Assembly: GCA_030526455.1 (NCBI GenBank)
Contig: JAUNCU010000026.1
Location: 1 to 21,821, forward strand
Source of the DNA: Bacteroidales bacterium
GTDB taxonomy: Bacteria > Bacteroidota > Bacteroidia > Bacteroidales > Muribaculaceae
Reading direction: 5' to 3'
Length of the DNA: 21,821 nucleotides
Numbering within the stretch: the stretch's first letter is position 1; every line of letters starts with the position of its first letter. Under the pieces are notes generated by a model. That model did no database searches. It saw nothing but the letters and a program-made list of their open reading frames with translations, and had not been told where the DNA came from. This document shows positions 8,338 through 15,506 of the stretch, one piece after another. Made by a program: the position numbers and the translations under genes.

Positions 8338-9270
8338 ATGGAAACTACAAAATGTCTTATCATAGGCTCTGGCCCTGCGGGCTATACAGCAGCCATTTAT
8401 CTTTCGCGTGCCGCTATTGGTAGCGTGCTTTATTCTGGTATTCAACCCGGTGGTCAACTCACGCAGACTACCACCATCGAGAATTTCCCTGGCTTCCCCG
8501 ATGGGGTAGAGGGCTTTGACTTGATGGAGAAGATGCGTCAGCAGGCGGTGAATGTGGGTGCCGACATCCGTCAGGGCATTGTCACTGCCATCGACCTTTC
8601 GAAGCGCCCATTCGTGGCCACCATCGACGATGGCAGCCAGATTGCGGCCGAGTCGGTGATCGTTGCCACTGGTGCTTCGGCGAAGTACCTCGGCCTCTCC
8701 GACGAGCAGAAGTATGCCGGCCTGGGCGTGTCGGCCTGCGCCACTTGCGACGGTTTCTTCTACCGCAAGAAGGTGGTGGCTGTGGTAGGCGGTGGCGACA
8801 CTGCATGCGAAGAAGCACACTACCTGAGCAACCTCGCCAAGAAGGTGTATATGATCGTGCGTAAGCCTTATCTGCGTGCCTCGGCAGCGATGCAGCAGCG
8901 TGTGAACGAAAAAGAAAACATCGAGATTCTCTATAACACCAACACCCTCGGCCTCTTCGGCGAAGGCGGTGTGGAAGGCGCCCACCTTGTGCAATTTAAG
9001 GGAACCGACCAGGAACAGACCCTTGATATCAACATCGACGGTTTCTTCCTCGCCATCGGCCATAAGCCCAACACCGACTTCCTCGCCGGCCAAGTGGCGC
9101 TCGACGAGCAAGGCTACATCGCTCTTTCGGGCCACAACACCGCCACCAGCGTAGAAGGCGTGTTTGCCGCTGGCGACGTGGCCGACCCTCATTATCGTCA
9201 AGCAATTGCTGCCGCGGGTTCGGGCTGCCGTGCTGCTCTCGACGCCAAGGCATTCCTCGACACATTATAA
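8338..9270 (+). CDS. trxB: Thioredoxin-disulfide reductase
   Basis: Cytoplasmic FAD enzyme that uses NADPH to reduce thioredoxin. At 310 residues it has the usual length of the low-molecular-weight class. Motifs: FAD-binding GSGPAGYTAA at 10-19, GGQL at 38-41, redox-active disulfide CATC at 134-137, NADPH-binding GGGDTACEEA at 151-160, and the C-terminal FAD motif EGVFAAGDVAD. It lies 110 bases after the LolA-like gene, across an unusual repeat spacer, and 3 bases before the next gene. Confidence 0.95.
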   Translation: METTKCLIIGSGPAGYTAAIYLSRAAIGSVLYSGIQPGGQLTQTTTIENFPGFPDGVEGFDLMEKMRQQAVNVGADIRQGIVTAIDLSKRPFVATIDDGSQIAAESVIVATGASAKYLGLSDEQKYAGLGVSACATCDGFFYRKKVVAVVGGGDTACEEAHYLSNLAKKVYMIVRKPYLRASAAMQQRVNEKENIEILYNTNTLGLFGEGGVEGAHLVQFKGTDQEQTLDINIDGFFLAIGHKPNTDFLAGQVALDEQGYIALSGHNTATSVEGVFAAGDVADPHYRQAIAAAGSGCRAALDAKAFLDTL

Positions 9271-9273
9271 TAT

Positions 9274-9816
9274 ATGACCGCTATGAACCGCCTATTTTGC
9301 TCACTTGCTACGACACTGCTGGCGCTCTCGGCTATGGCACAGCAGCGTCCGCCCGAGGGCTACAACTATGCCCAGGGCGACTTCAATGGCGACGGGAAGC
9401 AGGAATACGTGTATTTCGTGCCGCCCAAGGATGCCGAGCACTGGGATGAACTCGACGACCTCGATGTGCTCAATGGCGTGCTGAAGTTCACCGACCCCGC
9501 GATTCCTGAAATCTTCGTGAAGCAGTGTGTGATGGGTGCGCCCCGTAACCTCGGCGACCTCAACGGCGACGGAACCGACGAGATAGGCATTCAGCCCGGC
9601 TGGGTGACCTCCAATTGGCAACTCTACCGCATCTTCGCCCTCAAGCCAGAAGGCTGGATCGACGCCGTAGAGCCCTTCACCATATACCTCGACGCCGACG
9701 ACTTCGACCAGAACCCACCCGTGAAAAAACTCTCCGGAGGCCGCGTGCGCATCACCACCTACGAGTGGCTAGGCGACACCATAGTCCCCCGCCCAAAAGC
9801 AGTAAAGGTAAAGTGA
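9274..9816 (+). CDS. Secreted hypothetical protein with two FG-GAP/EF-like motifs
   Basis: A 180-residue protein of unknown function. A Sec signal peptide is visible (hydrophobic LFCSLATTLLALSAMA, cleavage near AMAQQ). An alternative start at 9283 would give a more typical signal peptide beginning MNRL. The mature part has two calcium-loop-like motifs, DFNGDGKQE and DLNGDGTDE, each followed by short hydrophobic strands, as in FG-GAP/VCBS repeat proteins. It probably acts in the periplasm or at the cell surface. It starts 3 bases after the trxB stop and ends just before a strong terminator, so it is the last gene of the operon. Confidence 0.75.
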   Translation: MTAMNRLFCSLATTLLALSAMAQQRPPEGYNYAQGDFNGDGKQEYVYFVPPKDAEHWDELDDLDVLNGVLKFTDPAIPEIFVKQCVMGAPRNLGDLNGDGTDEIGIQPGWVTSNWQLYRIFALKPEGWIDAVEPFTIYLDADDFDQNPPVKKLSGGRVRITTYEWLGDTIVPRPKAVKVK

Positions 9817-9830
9817 TAGAACAGATAGAC

Positions 9831-9863
9831 AAAATGGCAGCGATATATGTCGTTGCCATTTTT
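9831..9863 (+). terminator. Intrinsic terminator of the dxs-trxB gene group
   Basis: A stem of up to 13 pairs is formed by 9831-9843 and 9850-9862 (core TGGCAGCGA/TCGTTGCCA, with one G:U pair) around a 6-base loop, TATATG. It ends in a run of five T and GTGTG on the + strand. It lies 15 bases after the stop codon of the preceding gene. Confidence 0.8.
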
Positions 9864-9987
9864 GTGTGTACGCTCGCCATGCGAGATGTTATAGACTATT
9901 TGGATATGAAAGGGCTTGACTATTCAGAAAACTGAAATATATATATAAATATTGGGTTGTAGGTGTGGTTTAATTAGAGAAAATAAG

Positions 9988-9995
9988 TAACTTTG
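9988..9995 (+). promoter_or_regulatory. -7 box of the toxin-antitoxin operon
   Basis: TAACTTTG fits the Bacteroidota TAnnTTTG consensus and lies 52 bases before the antitoxin start. The expected transcription start, near 10002, falls inside the inverted repeat described next. No clear -33 TTTG was found at standard spacing. Confidence 0.45.
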
Positions 9996-9997
9996 TA

Positions 9998-10024
9998 GTC
10001 GGAAATATTTGTGATGATTCCGAC
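9998..10024. promoter_or_regulatory. Inverted repeat, candidate antitoxin operator
   Basis: GTCGGAA (9998-10004) and TTCCGAC (10018-10024) are perfect reverse complements. Their centres are 20 bases apart, about two helical turns. A smaller palindrome (ATAAT, 3 bases, ATTAT) follows at 10031-10043. AbiEi antitoxins are known to repress their own promoter by binding inverted repeats, and the position just after the -7 box suits this. Binding here is inferred. Confidence 0.4.
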
Positions 10025-10046
10025 CAATTTATAATGCGATTATGTT

Positions 10047-10655
10047 ATGCAAGACGCTGTAATAAAAAAGATTAAGAGTAATATTTCTCACAGTAAGTTC
10101 GGTAGGTTGTTCTTTGTATCATCTTTTCCTGAATATGATGTGGAATATGTGACAAAACTCCTTGCGATGTTTGAGAAAGATGGTATTCTATCTCGAATAT
10201 CAAAGGGGGTATATGTTAAGCCGCGAAAGACTCGTTTTGGCATTCTATATCCTTCTGCCTATGAATTGGTGACAGAAATAGCCAAAAGGGACAAGGCTAT
10301 TATTATCCCTACGGGACCGACGGCAGCCAATCAGTTAGGACTCTCTACTCAAGTGCCAATGACAACAAGTTACCTTACTACAGGCTCTAGCAGGAAACTA
10401 TACTTGGGGAAACGAATTGTGATTTTGAAGCATGGAGCCCCGAAAAACTTTGCTTTCAAGGGTGTTTTGATGCGCGATCTCGTGCAAGCGCTTCGTAACA
10501 TAGGCGAAAATAATATCACATCAGAACACGAAAGGCAAATATCTAAGTTGCTGGTGGAGAAATCTGAAGCAGGAACAATTGAGCACGACTTATTATTGGC
10601 CCCTGTATGGATAAGAAAAATTATCAAACGAAACATGAAATCTACAGCATTATGA
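10047..10655 (+). CDS. AbiEi-like (DUF6088-type) antitoxin with winged helix
   Basis: Probable antitoxin and autorepressor of a type IV AbiE-like module, 202 residues. The N-terminal 60 residues form a winged helix typical of this group: FGRLFFVSSF, then a recognition segment, then GILSRISKGVYVKP. The remainder has the family pattern PTGPTAANQLGLSTQVP, and a C-terminal helical part contains conserved SRKLYLGKR-like basic residues. The stop overlaps an ATG of the toxin gene as ATGA. The gene is clearly more AT-rich than its neighbours, suggesting transfer. In known AbiE pairs the antitoxin represses the operon and counters the toxin without forming a stable complex. Confidence 0.8.
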   Translation: MQDAVIKKIKSNISHSKFGRLFFVSSFPEYDVEYVTKLLAMFEKDGILSRISKGVYVKPRKTRFGILYPSAYELVTEIAKRDKAIIIPTGPTAANQLGLSTQVPMTTSYLTTGSSRKLYLGKRIVILKHGAPKNFAFKGVLMRDLVQALRNIGENNITSEHERQISKLLVEKSEAGTIEHDLLLAPVWIRKIIKRNMKSTAL

Positions 10656-11698
10656 GCAAATGGATTGATTTTTCGAAAGACGAGCGCTTGGCGATGATAC
10701 AAGCTGTCAGTGAAGCAAAGCAGATAGATGAAGCATCGGCTGAGAAGGATTGGTGGGTAACGGCTGTTCTCTATGCAATATTTCATACAAGTATTGGTGA
10801 TTATCTCTTGTTCAAGGGTGGCACAAGCCTTAGCAAGGGATGGAATATCATCAATCGTTTTAGTGAGGACATAGATTTGGCCCTTAGCAGAGACTTCTTT
10901 TTAGAAATAAAGAAACTGCCTTGTGCCAATTGTGCCTCCAATACTCAAATACACCATTTGCGAGAGAAGGCTCAGGACTATATCTTCGGAGATTTCAAGG
11001 AGGAATTAGAGACTGTTTTTCAGAGATTGGAGTTGCCGGTAAGTGTTGTTACCGATAATGAAGCACTTGATGAAAATGGTGAATGCTGCAAAGTTCCGCA
11101 TGATAAAGATCCTTCCGTGATTTTTATCAATTTTCCATCGCTATATAGTAATAATTCCACATATGCTACGCCTACAGTGAAGATTGAAATAAGCGTATTG
11201 TCAATGAATGAGCCATTTGAAAAGAGACGTATTTCCTCATTGGTGGAGCAAATTTTCGAAGGCAAAGATGTAGACTCTGATTTCGTTCAGACTATTCGCA
11301 CAGTGTCACCCTCACGCACTTTTCTAGAAAAGGCATTTCTGCTTTGCGAGGAATACCAGAAAGCAGAGCCTCGCACCCACAGAATGACACGGCACTTCTA
11401 CGACTTAGAAAAACTAATGCAGACCCCATATGCGGAGTCTGCACTTACTGATATTGGCTTGTATCAGAAAATCGTAGAGCATCGTCGCCGATTCTATCAT
11501 GTCGGTTATGTCGATTACGACAAAGAATTGCCACAAAACATACAAATCGTTCCAAGTGAAACACTTCTATCAAATTATGAGGCTGATTACAATGAGATGC
11601 GAAAGAGTTTCATTTATGGGGATTCGTTGGATTTTTTCGCTCTAATGAAAAAGATGGCTGAACTACAAGGACGGTTTCGCAAGATTAGCCACCCTTGA
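10652..11698 (+). CDS. AbiEii/AbiGii-family nucleotidyltransferase toxin
   Basis: Predicted toxin of 348 residues from the ATG at 10652, which overlaps the antitoxin stop by 4 bases. An in-frame ATG at 10607 would add 15 residues but overlap the antitoxin more. The nucleotidyltransferase signature is intact: EKDWWVTAVL at 31-40, KGGTSLSK at 55-62 and the metal-binding DID at 73-75. C-terminal FLEKAFLLCEE and the RMTRHFYDLEKLM segment are typical of the family. Related toxins transfer nucleotides, in some cases to tRNA 3' ends, and block growth during phage infection. The target here is unknown. The gene is AT-rich and faces the HAD gene tail to tail. No terminator is visible in the 19-base gap. 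Confidence 0.85.
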   Translation: MSKWIDFSKDERLAMIQAVSEAKQIDEASAEKDWWVTAVLYAIFHTSIGDYLLFKGGTSLSKGWNIINRFSEDIDLALSRDFFLEIKKLPCANCASNTQIHHLREKAQDYIFGDFKEELETVFQRLELPVSVVTDNEALDENGECCKVPHDKDPSVIFINFPSLYSNNSTYATPTVKIEISVLSMNEPFEKRRISSLVEQIFEGKDVDSDFVQTIRTVSPSRTFLEKAFLLCEEYQKAEPRTHRMTRHFYDLEKLMQTPYAESALTDIGLYQKIVEHRRRFYHVGYVDYDKELPQNIQIVPSETLLSNYEADYNEMRKSFIYGDSLDFFALMKKMAELQGRFRKISHP

Positions 11699-11717
11699 AA
11701 ATTTAGCCTCATTGTAT

Positions 11718-12572
11718 CTATTTGCTGTTTTCTTTGTGGGTTTGTTTTAGTTGGGCGAAGTCGTGGTCGGCTTTCATTTTTTTGAGCATTGATTTCACGA
11801 GGTTGTAGATTTCGCTGCCTTCGGTGTAGTCGGCTTTTGCGATGAAGTCTACGTGGTCTTGCTCGATGAGTTTTTGGGCCTTAGGCTTGCAACTGTCGTC
11901 GGCGTAGACGGCTACTGAATGGCCACCGAAGTGGCGCACGAGTTGCATGCTAGGCACGTCGGTGAGGCCGTCGCCAAAGTAAATCATGTGGTGATATTGC
12001 ACGGGTTGCTCTTCCTTGGGCATGTATTCGTTTACCTTCATGGTGTCGCCCACCTCCTTGATGCCGCGGGCAATTTTGAAGATGAATTGCGTCTTAGCCG
12101 TGCAGTCGACCGCCACGCCTGGCCAGTAGGCCACGCCATCCACGTCGTAGAGATAGGTGCTGCTGTACACTTGCTCAAATTCGTGGTAGATGGGTGTTCC
12201 CTCAATCATTTCGCGCAGGCCCGACGAGTTGATGTAGTGCTTCACGTCGAGGCCCAGATCGTCGCCCACCTTGTTGATGAGTGCGAACCACTGCTCCACG
12301 CCAGGGAAGAGTTTCACCATGGCGCCAAACTTCTTGAAACTCTTGCGCTTGAGCGAGATACCGTCGGCGCGGGCTTCGTTGAGCATGGTGTACATATAGG
12401 TGAGGATGTGGTTGGCATCATTTTTGTCGGCGAGTTTGTTGCACTTCGCCCAGAATTGCTCGATGTCGTCGCCAATGGCCTGGATAAAGCCAAATTCCTG
12501 CATGTTGCCTGGGGCGAGCGTGCCGTCGAAATCGTAGATGAGCGCTATTTGGGGGCGTTTGTTATTGGTCAT
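11718..12572 (-). CDS. HAD-superfamily phosphatase, phosphoserine-phosphatase-like
   Basis: Predicted cytoplasmic phosphohydrolase of 284 residues. HAD motif I is YDFDGTL, with nucleophile D14 and acid D16. Motif IV is YFGDGLTD, with D201 and D205 for magnesium. A long helical cap lies between about 25 and 120. The overall layout resembles phosphoserine phosphatase and related small-molecule phosphatases, but the substrate cannot be read from the sequence. It lies 40 bases downstream of menE on the same strand. A TAnnTTTG box just before its start suggests it may also be transcribed independently. It shows no direct link to menaquinone chemistry. Confidence 0.8.
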   Translation of the reverse strand: MTNNKRPQIALIYDFDGTLAPGNMQEFGFIQAIGDDIEQFWAKCNKLADKNDANHILTYMYTMLNEARADGISLKRKSFKKFGAMVKLFPGVEQWFALINKVGDDLGLDVKHYINSSGLREMIEGTPIYHEFEQVYSSTYLYDVDGVAYWPGVAVDCTAKTQFIFKIARGIKEVGDTMKVNEYMPKEEQPVQYHHMIYFGDGLTDVPSMQLVRHFGGHSVAVYADDSCKPKAQKLIEQDHVDFIAKADYTEGSEIYNLVKSMLKKMKADHDFAQLKQTHKENSK

Positions 12573-12599
12573 AGTGGTGTGATGTTATGTTCTGAGATG

Positions 12600-12607
12600 C
12601 AAATATA
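12600..12607 (-). promoter_or_regulatory. Putative -7 box of the HAD gene
   Basis: Read on the - strand, the sequence is TATATTTG, matching TAnnTTTG. It is 27 bases before the HAD start codon, giving a leader of about 20 bases. No -33 box could be recognised. Confidence 0.35.
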
Positions 12608-12612
12608 ATAAA

Positions 12613-13578
12613 TTAAAGTGAATTAGCGAGTGCTTCGGCTCGTGCACGCGCGGGTTTTCCTGTTTCGGTGGTGGGAATTTCTTCCACATGGAAGATGTGG
12701 CGCGGCTGGTGATACTTAGGCAGCGCCTGCTGGCAGATAGCGCGCACCGCCTCTAGGTCGCTTTCCTCAGTGAGCAGCGTGAGCGCTTCGCCCAGCGTGC
12801 TGTCGCTGCGCTTGGTGATGATGAATCGCTTTTGAATGAGTGGTTTAAGCGACTTTTCCACTTCCTCAATTTGGATTTTAATACCACCGCTGCACACCAC
12901 ATTGTCGATTCGGCCAAGAATGCGGAAACGGCCGTCGACGATTTCGGCGCGGTCGTTGGTCACGAGCCTTTGGGCGCACACCTCGGGGGCGTCAATCACC
13001 AGGCAGCCACGATTGTCGAGGCTCACCGTCACGCTCTCAAACGGCGTGTACCACAGGCTGGCGTCGCAGCCGCTGATGCGCCGAAGGGCGATGTGGGAGA
13101 GCGTCTCGGTCATGCCATAGGTGCTCCACACGGCATTGGGGAAAGCGCGCAACTCCTGCTCCAGCGCATCGTCGATGGCACCGCCGCCTATAATCAAGTG
13201 CTTGATAGCCATAAGTTTTTCCCGTTCGGCAGCCACTTTCAGCGAATTCGCCACCTGCATTGGCACCATGGCAGCGAAATCGATGGGTTCATCCACCTCA
13301 GCCAGTGGATGGCTGCTGGGGGCGACGGTGACGAGGCGCAAGCCACAGGTGAGGGCGCGCACCACCATCATCTTGCCCGCAATGTAGTCGAGGGGCATGC
13401 ACAGCAGCGCACTCTCGCCCGGCTTCAGCCCCAGAAAGGCGCAGGTGATGCGAGCGCTCGCCTCCATGCGGCGCTTCTCCACCATCATGGGTTTGGGCGC
13501 TCCGGTCGAACCGCTCGTGTGCACCAGCACGCAGTCGGCGTCGTTGTTCCACTGCGTTAGGAATGCTTCGTAATCCAT
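12613..13578 (-). CDS. menE: o-Succinylbenzoate-CoA ligase (short form)
   Basis: AMP-forming ligase that activates o-succinylbenzoate to its CoA thioester in menaquinone synthesis. ANL-family motifs: P-loop TSGSTGAPK at 21-29, YGMTET at 154-159, GRIDNVVCSGG at 222-232, and the catalytic lysine in ETGKPAR at K308. The chosen start at 13578 overlaps menC by 22 bases. The longer reading upstream to 13776 is an out-of-frame reading of menC. With 321 residues the protein lacks about 100 N-terminal residues found before the P-loop in enzymes such as E. coli MenE. A short form appears to be usual in this lineage, though I cannot verify this here. Function is supported by the men gene context. Confidence 0.88.
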   Translation of the reverse strand: MDYEAFLTQWNNDADCVLVHTSGSTGAPKPMMVEKRRMEASARITCAFLGLKPGESALLCMPLDYIAGKMMVVRALTCGLRLVTVAPSSHPLAEVDEPIDFAAMVPMQVANSLKVAAEREKLMAIKHLIIGGGAIDDALEQELRAFPNAVWSTYGMTETLSHIALRRISGCDASLWYTPFESVTVSLDNRGCLVIDAPEVCAQRLVTNDRAEIVDGRFRILGRIDNVVCSGGIKIQIEEVEKSLKPLIQKRFIITKRSDSTLGEALTLLTEESDLEAVRAICQQALPKYHQPRHIFHVEEIPTTETGKPARARAEALANSL

Positions 13579-14579
13579 AGGCAGTCGTTTTTGATTTCCA
13601 GCGGCATGGGGATATTGTCGGTGAAGAGCATGCCGGTGCCCAAGCCTTGTGGCATGGAGATGCATGGGCCGTAGATGTCGGCCGCCAGTTGGGCAATGGC
13701 GTTGAGGCCGATGTTGCTTTCCAGCGCACTCGTGATCCAACTGCCAATGCCACGCTCCTGGGCGAGCGCAATCCACTCGCGCGTGCCGCTCATGCCACCG
13801 TGGAGCGACGGCTTGAGGATAATGTAGCGCGGGCGAATGGTGTCGAGCAAACGGATTTTCTCTTCGGTGGCGTTCACGCCTATCAGTTCCTCATCGAGGG
13901 CGATAGGCAGCGGCGAGCATTCGCACAGGCGAGCCATCTCCTTCCATTGGCGCGCCATGATGGGCTGCTCAATGCTGTGGATATCGTAGCGTGCCAGTTC
14001 CTGAAGTCGCTCCAGCGCCACCTCGGGTGAAAAACCGCCGTTGGCATCCACGCGCAGTTCCACCTGCTCGCGGGTGAAGTGACGGCGAATGTGCTGAATC
14101 AGGTCAAGTTCCTTATCGAAATCGATGGCGCCGATTTTCAGTTTCACGCACCGGAATCCAAGTGCCAATTTCTCCTTTAGGCGCTCCAGCATCTCCTCGT
14201 GTGTGCCCATCCACACCAGGCCGTTGATGGGAATGCCTTCCTCGCCGCGGCTGAACGGCGTGTCGAGCACCAAGCCATCGGCACGCTGCAGCGCGGCCAG
14301 CGCCATCTCCAGCCCGAACAGCATAGAAGGGTAGGGGCGCATCTGCTCGTATGGAATCACGCCAGTAGCCTCCACTGTGTCGCAGAAGCGGCGCAGAACC
14401 GCCTCGTAATCAGCGATGTCGTCGCAACTGAGTTGTGGCAGCGGCGCGCATTCGCCAGTGGCACGGCGGCCCTTATGCTCCACATGCACGAGCCAAATGC
14501 GCCGCGTGGTGTAGATGCCACGCGACGTGCCAGCCGGCTGCTTAAAATGCAGCAATTTCTCTTCAATAGAGATGTTCAT
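13557..14579 (-). CDS. menC: o-Succinylbenzoate synthase
   Basis: Enolase-superfamily enzyme that dehydrates SHCHC to o-succinylbenzoate. It has 340 residues. The barrel carries the catalytic pair KLK at K146/K148, metal ligands D178 (RVDANGG), E204 (SIEQP) and D229 (ALDEE), and the second catalytic lysine K256 (ILKPS). All essential residues are present. It overlaps menE by 22 bases, and 105 bases separate it from menB. That gap holds a short-repeat array rather than a gene. Confidence 0.93.
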   Translation of the reverse strand: MNISIEEKLLHFKQPAGTSRGIYTTRRIWLVHVEHKGRRATGECAPLPQLSCDDIADYEAVLRRFCDTVEATGVIPYEQMRPYPSMLFGLEMALAALQRADGLVLDTPFSRGEEGIPINGLVWMGTHEEMLERLKEKLALGFRCVKLKIGAIDFDKELDLIQHIRRHFTREQVELRVDANGGFSPEVALERLQELARYDIHSIEQPIMARQWKEMARLCECSPLPIALDEELIGVNATEEKIRLLDTIRPRYIILKPSLHGGMSGTREWIALAQERGIGSWITSALESNIGLNAIAQLAADIYGPCISMPQGLGTGMLFTDNIPMPLEIKNDCLWITKHS

Positions 14580-14600
14580 GATGATGATTTTGAGGGGACT

Positions 14601-14684
14601 CTAGTGATTCTAGAAACTCTAGAAACCTAGAGCACTAGCCCCTTCTTAACTCCTTAACTTCTTAAACTTCTTAACTCCTAAACC
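14601..14684 (-). repeat. Composite short-repeat spacer between menB and menC
   Basis: CTAG occurs five times, at 14601, 14610, 14619, 14627 and 14635 (spacings 9, 9, 8, 8). Next to it, on the - strand, are 8-9 base units of the form TTAAGAAG/TTAAGGAG repeated about five times (roughly 14640-14680). Read toward menC, the order is purine-rich array, then CTAG array, the same order as before trxB. No gene or -7 box is seen in these 105 bases. Confidence 0.65.
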
Positions 14685-15506
14685 TTACGGCATCTTTGGG
14701 TATTTTGAGAAGTCGGGTTTGCGTTTTTCGAGGAATGCTTTGCCGCCTTCGTGGGCTTCGTCGAGGAAGTAGTAAAGCATGGTGGCGTCGCCTGCCAGTT
14801 CCTGGATACCGGCTTGTCCGTCGAGTTCGGCATTGAGGCCGGCCTTGATCATGCGCAGCGCCAGAGGCGAACGTTCCATCATAATTTCAGCCCATTCCAC
14901 ACAGGTGTCTTCGAGTTGGTCGAGCGGCACCACCTTGTTCACCATGCCCATCTCCTCGGCTTCCTTTGCCGAATACTGGCGGCAGAGGAACCAAATTTCG
15001 CGCGCCTTCTTCTGGCCCACGATGCGTGCCAGATACGACGAACCGAAACCGGCGTCGAACGAGCCCACCTTAGGACCGGTTTGGCCAAAGATGGCGTTTT
15101 CGCTGGCGATGGTGAGGTCGCACACCAGGTGGAGCACATGTCCACCGCCCACAGCGTAGCCATTCACCATGGCAATCACAGGCTTAGGCAGACGGCGAAT
15201 CTGCATCTGCACGTCGAGCACGTTGAGGCGAGGCACACCGTCTTCACCCACATAGCCGCCGCGGCCCTTCACATTCATGTCGCCACCGCTGCAGAAAGCC
15301 ATGTCGCCCGCTCCGGTGAGAATCACCACGCTGATGCGGCTCGCTTCGCGGCAGTAGGCAAACGCCTGGCTCATTTCCCAGGTGGTGCGAGGGGTGAATG
15401 CATTGCGGTAGCGTGGACGGTTGATGGTGATTTTTGCAATACCATTATATTCTTCAAAAAGGATTTCCTGAAAATCGAATCCTTCAATCTTTTTCCATTC
15501 TCTCAT
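14685..15506 (-). CDS. menB: 1,4-Dihydroxy-2-naphthoyl-CoA synthase
   Basis: Crotonase-family enzyme that cyclises o-succinylbenzoyl-CoA to DHNA-CoA. It has 273 residues. Visible motifs are the oxyanion-hole segments FCSGGDMNVKG (71-81) and NGYAVGGGHVLHLVCDL (115-131), and FGQTGPKVGSFDAGFGSSY (140-158). QTG at 142-144 is the form found in bicarbonate-dependent type I MenB enzymes such as that of E. coli. The start overlaps the menD stop by 4 bases (ATGA), indicating coupled translation. Confidence 0.95.
   Translation of the reverse strand: MREWKKIEGFDFQEILFEEYNGIAKITINRPRYRNAFTPRTTWEMSQAFAYCREASRISVVILTGAGDMAFCSGGDMNVKGRGGYVGEDGVPRLNVLDVQMQIRRLPKPVIAMVNGYAVGGGHVLHLVCDLTIASENAIFGQTGPKVGSFDAGFGSSYLARIVGQKKAREIWFLCRQYSAKEAEEMGMVNKVVPLDQLEDTCVEWAEIMMERSPLALRMIKAGLNAELDGQAGIQELAGDATMLYYFLDEAHEGGKAFLEKRKPDFSKYPKMP

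Noticed and set aside
9834..9935. A 33-residue frame (MAAIYVVAIFV...) after the operon terminator
   Set aside because: Its first codons lie inside the terminator hairpin and there is no support for translation. I consider it chance.
11699..11717. Bidirectional terminator between the toxin gene and the HAD gene
   Set aside because: The 19-base gap and its flanks show no stable inverted repeat.
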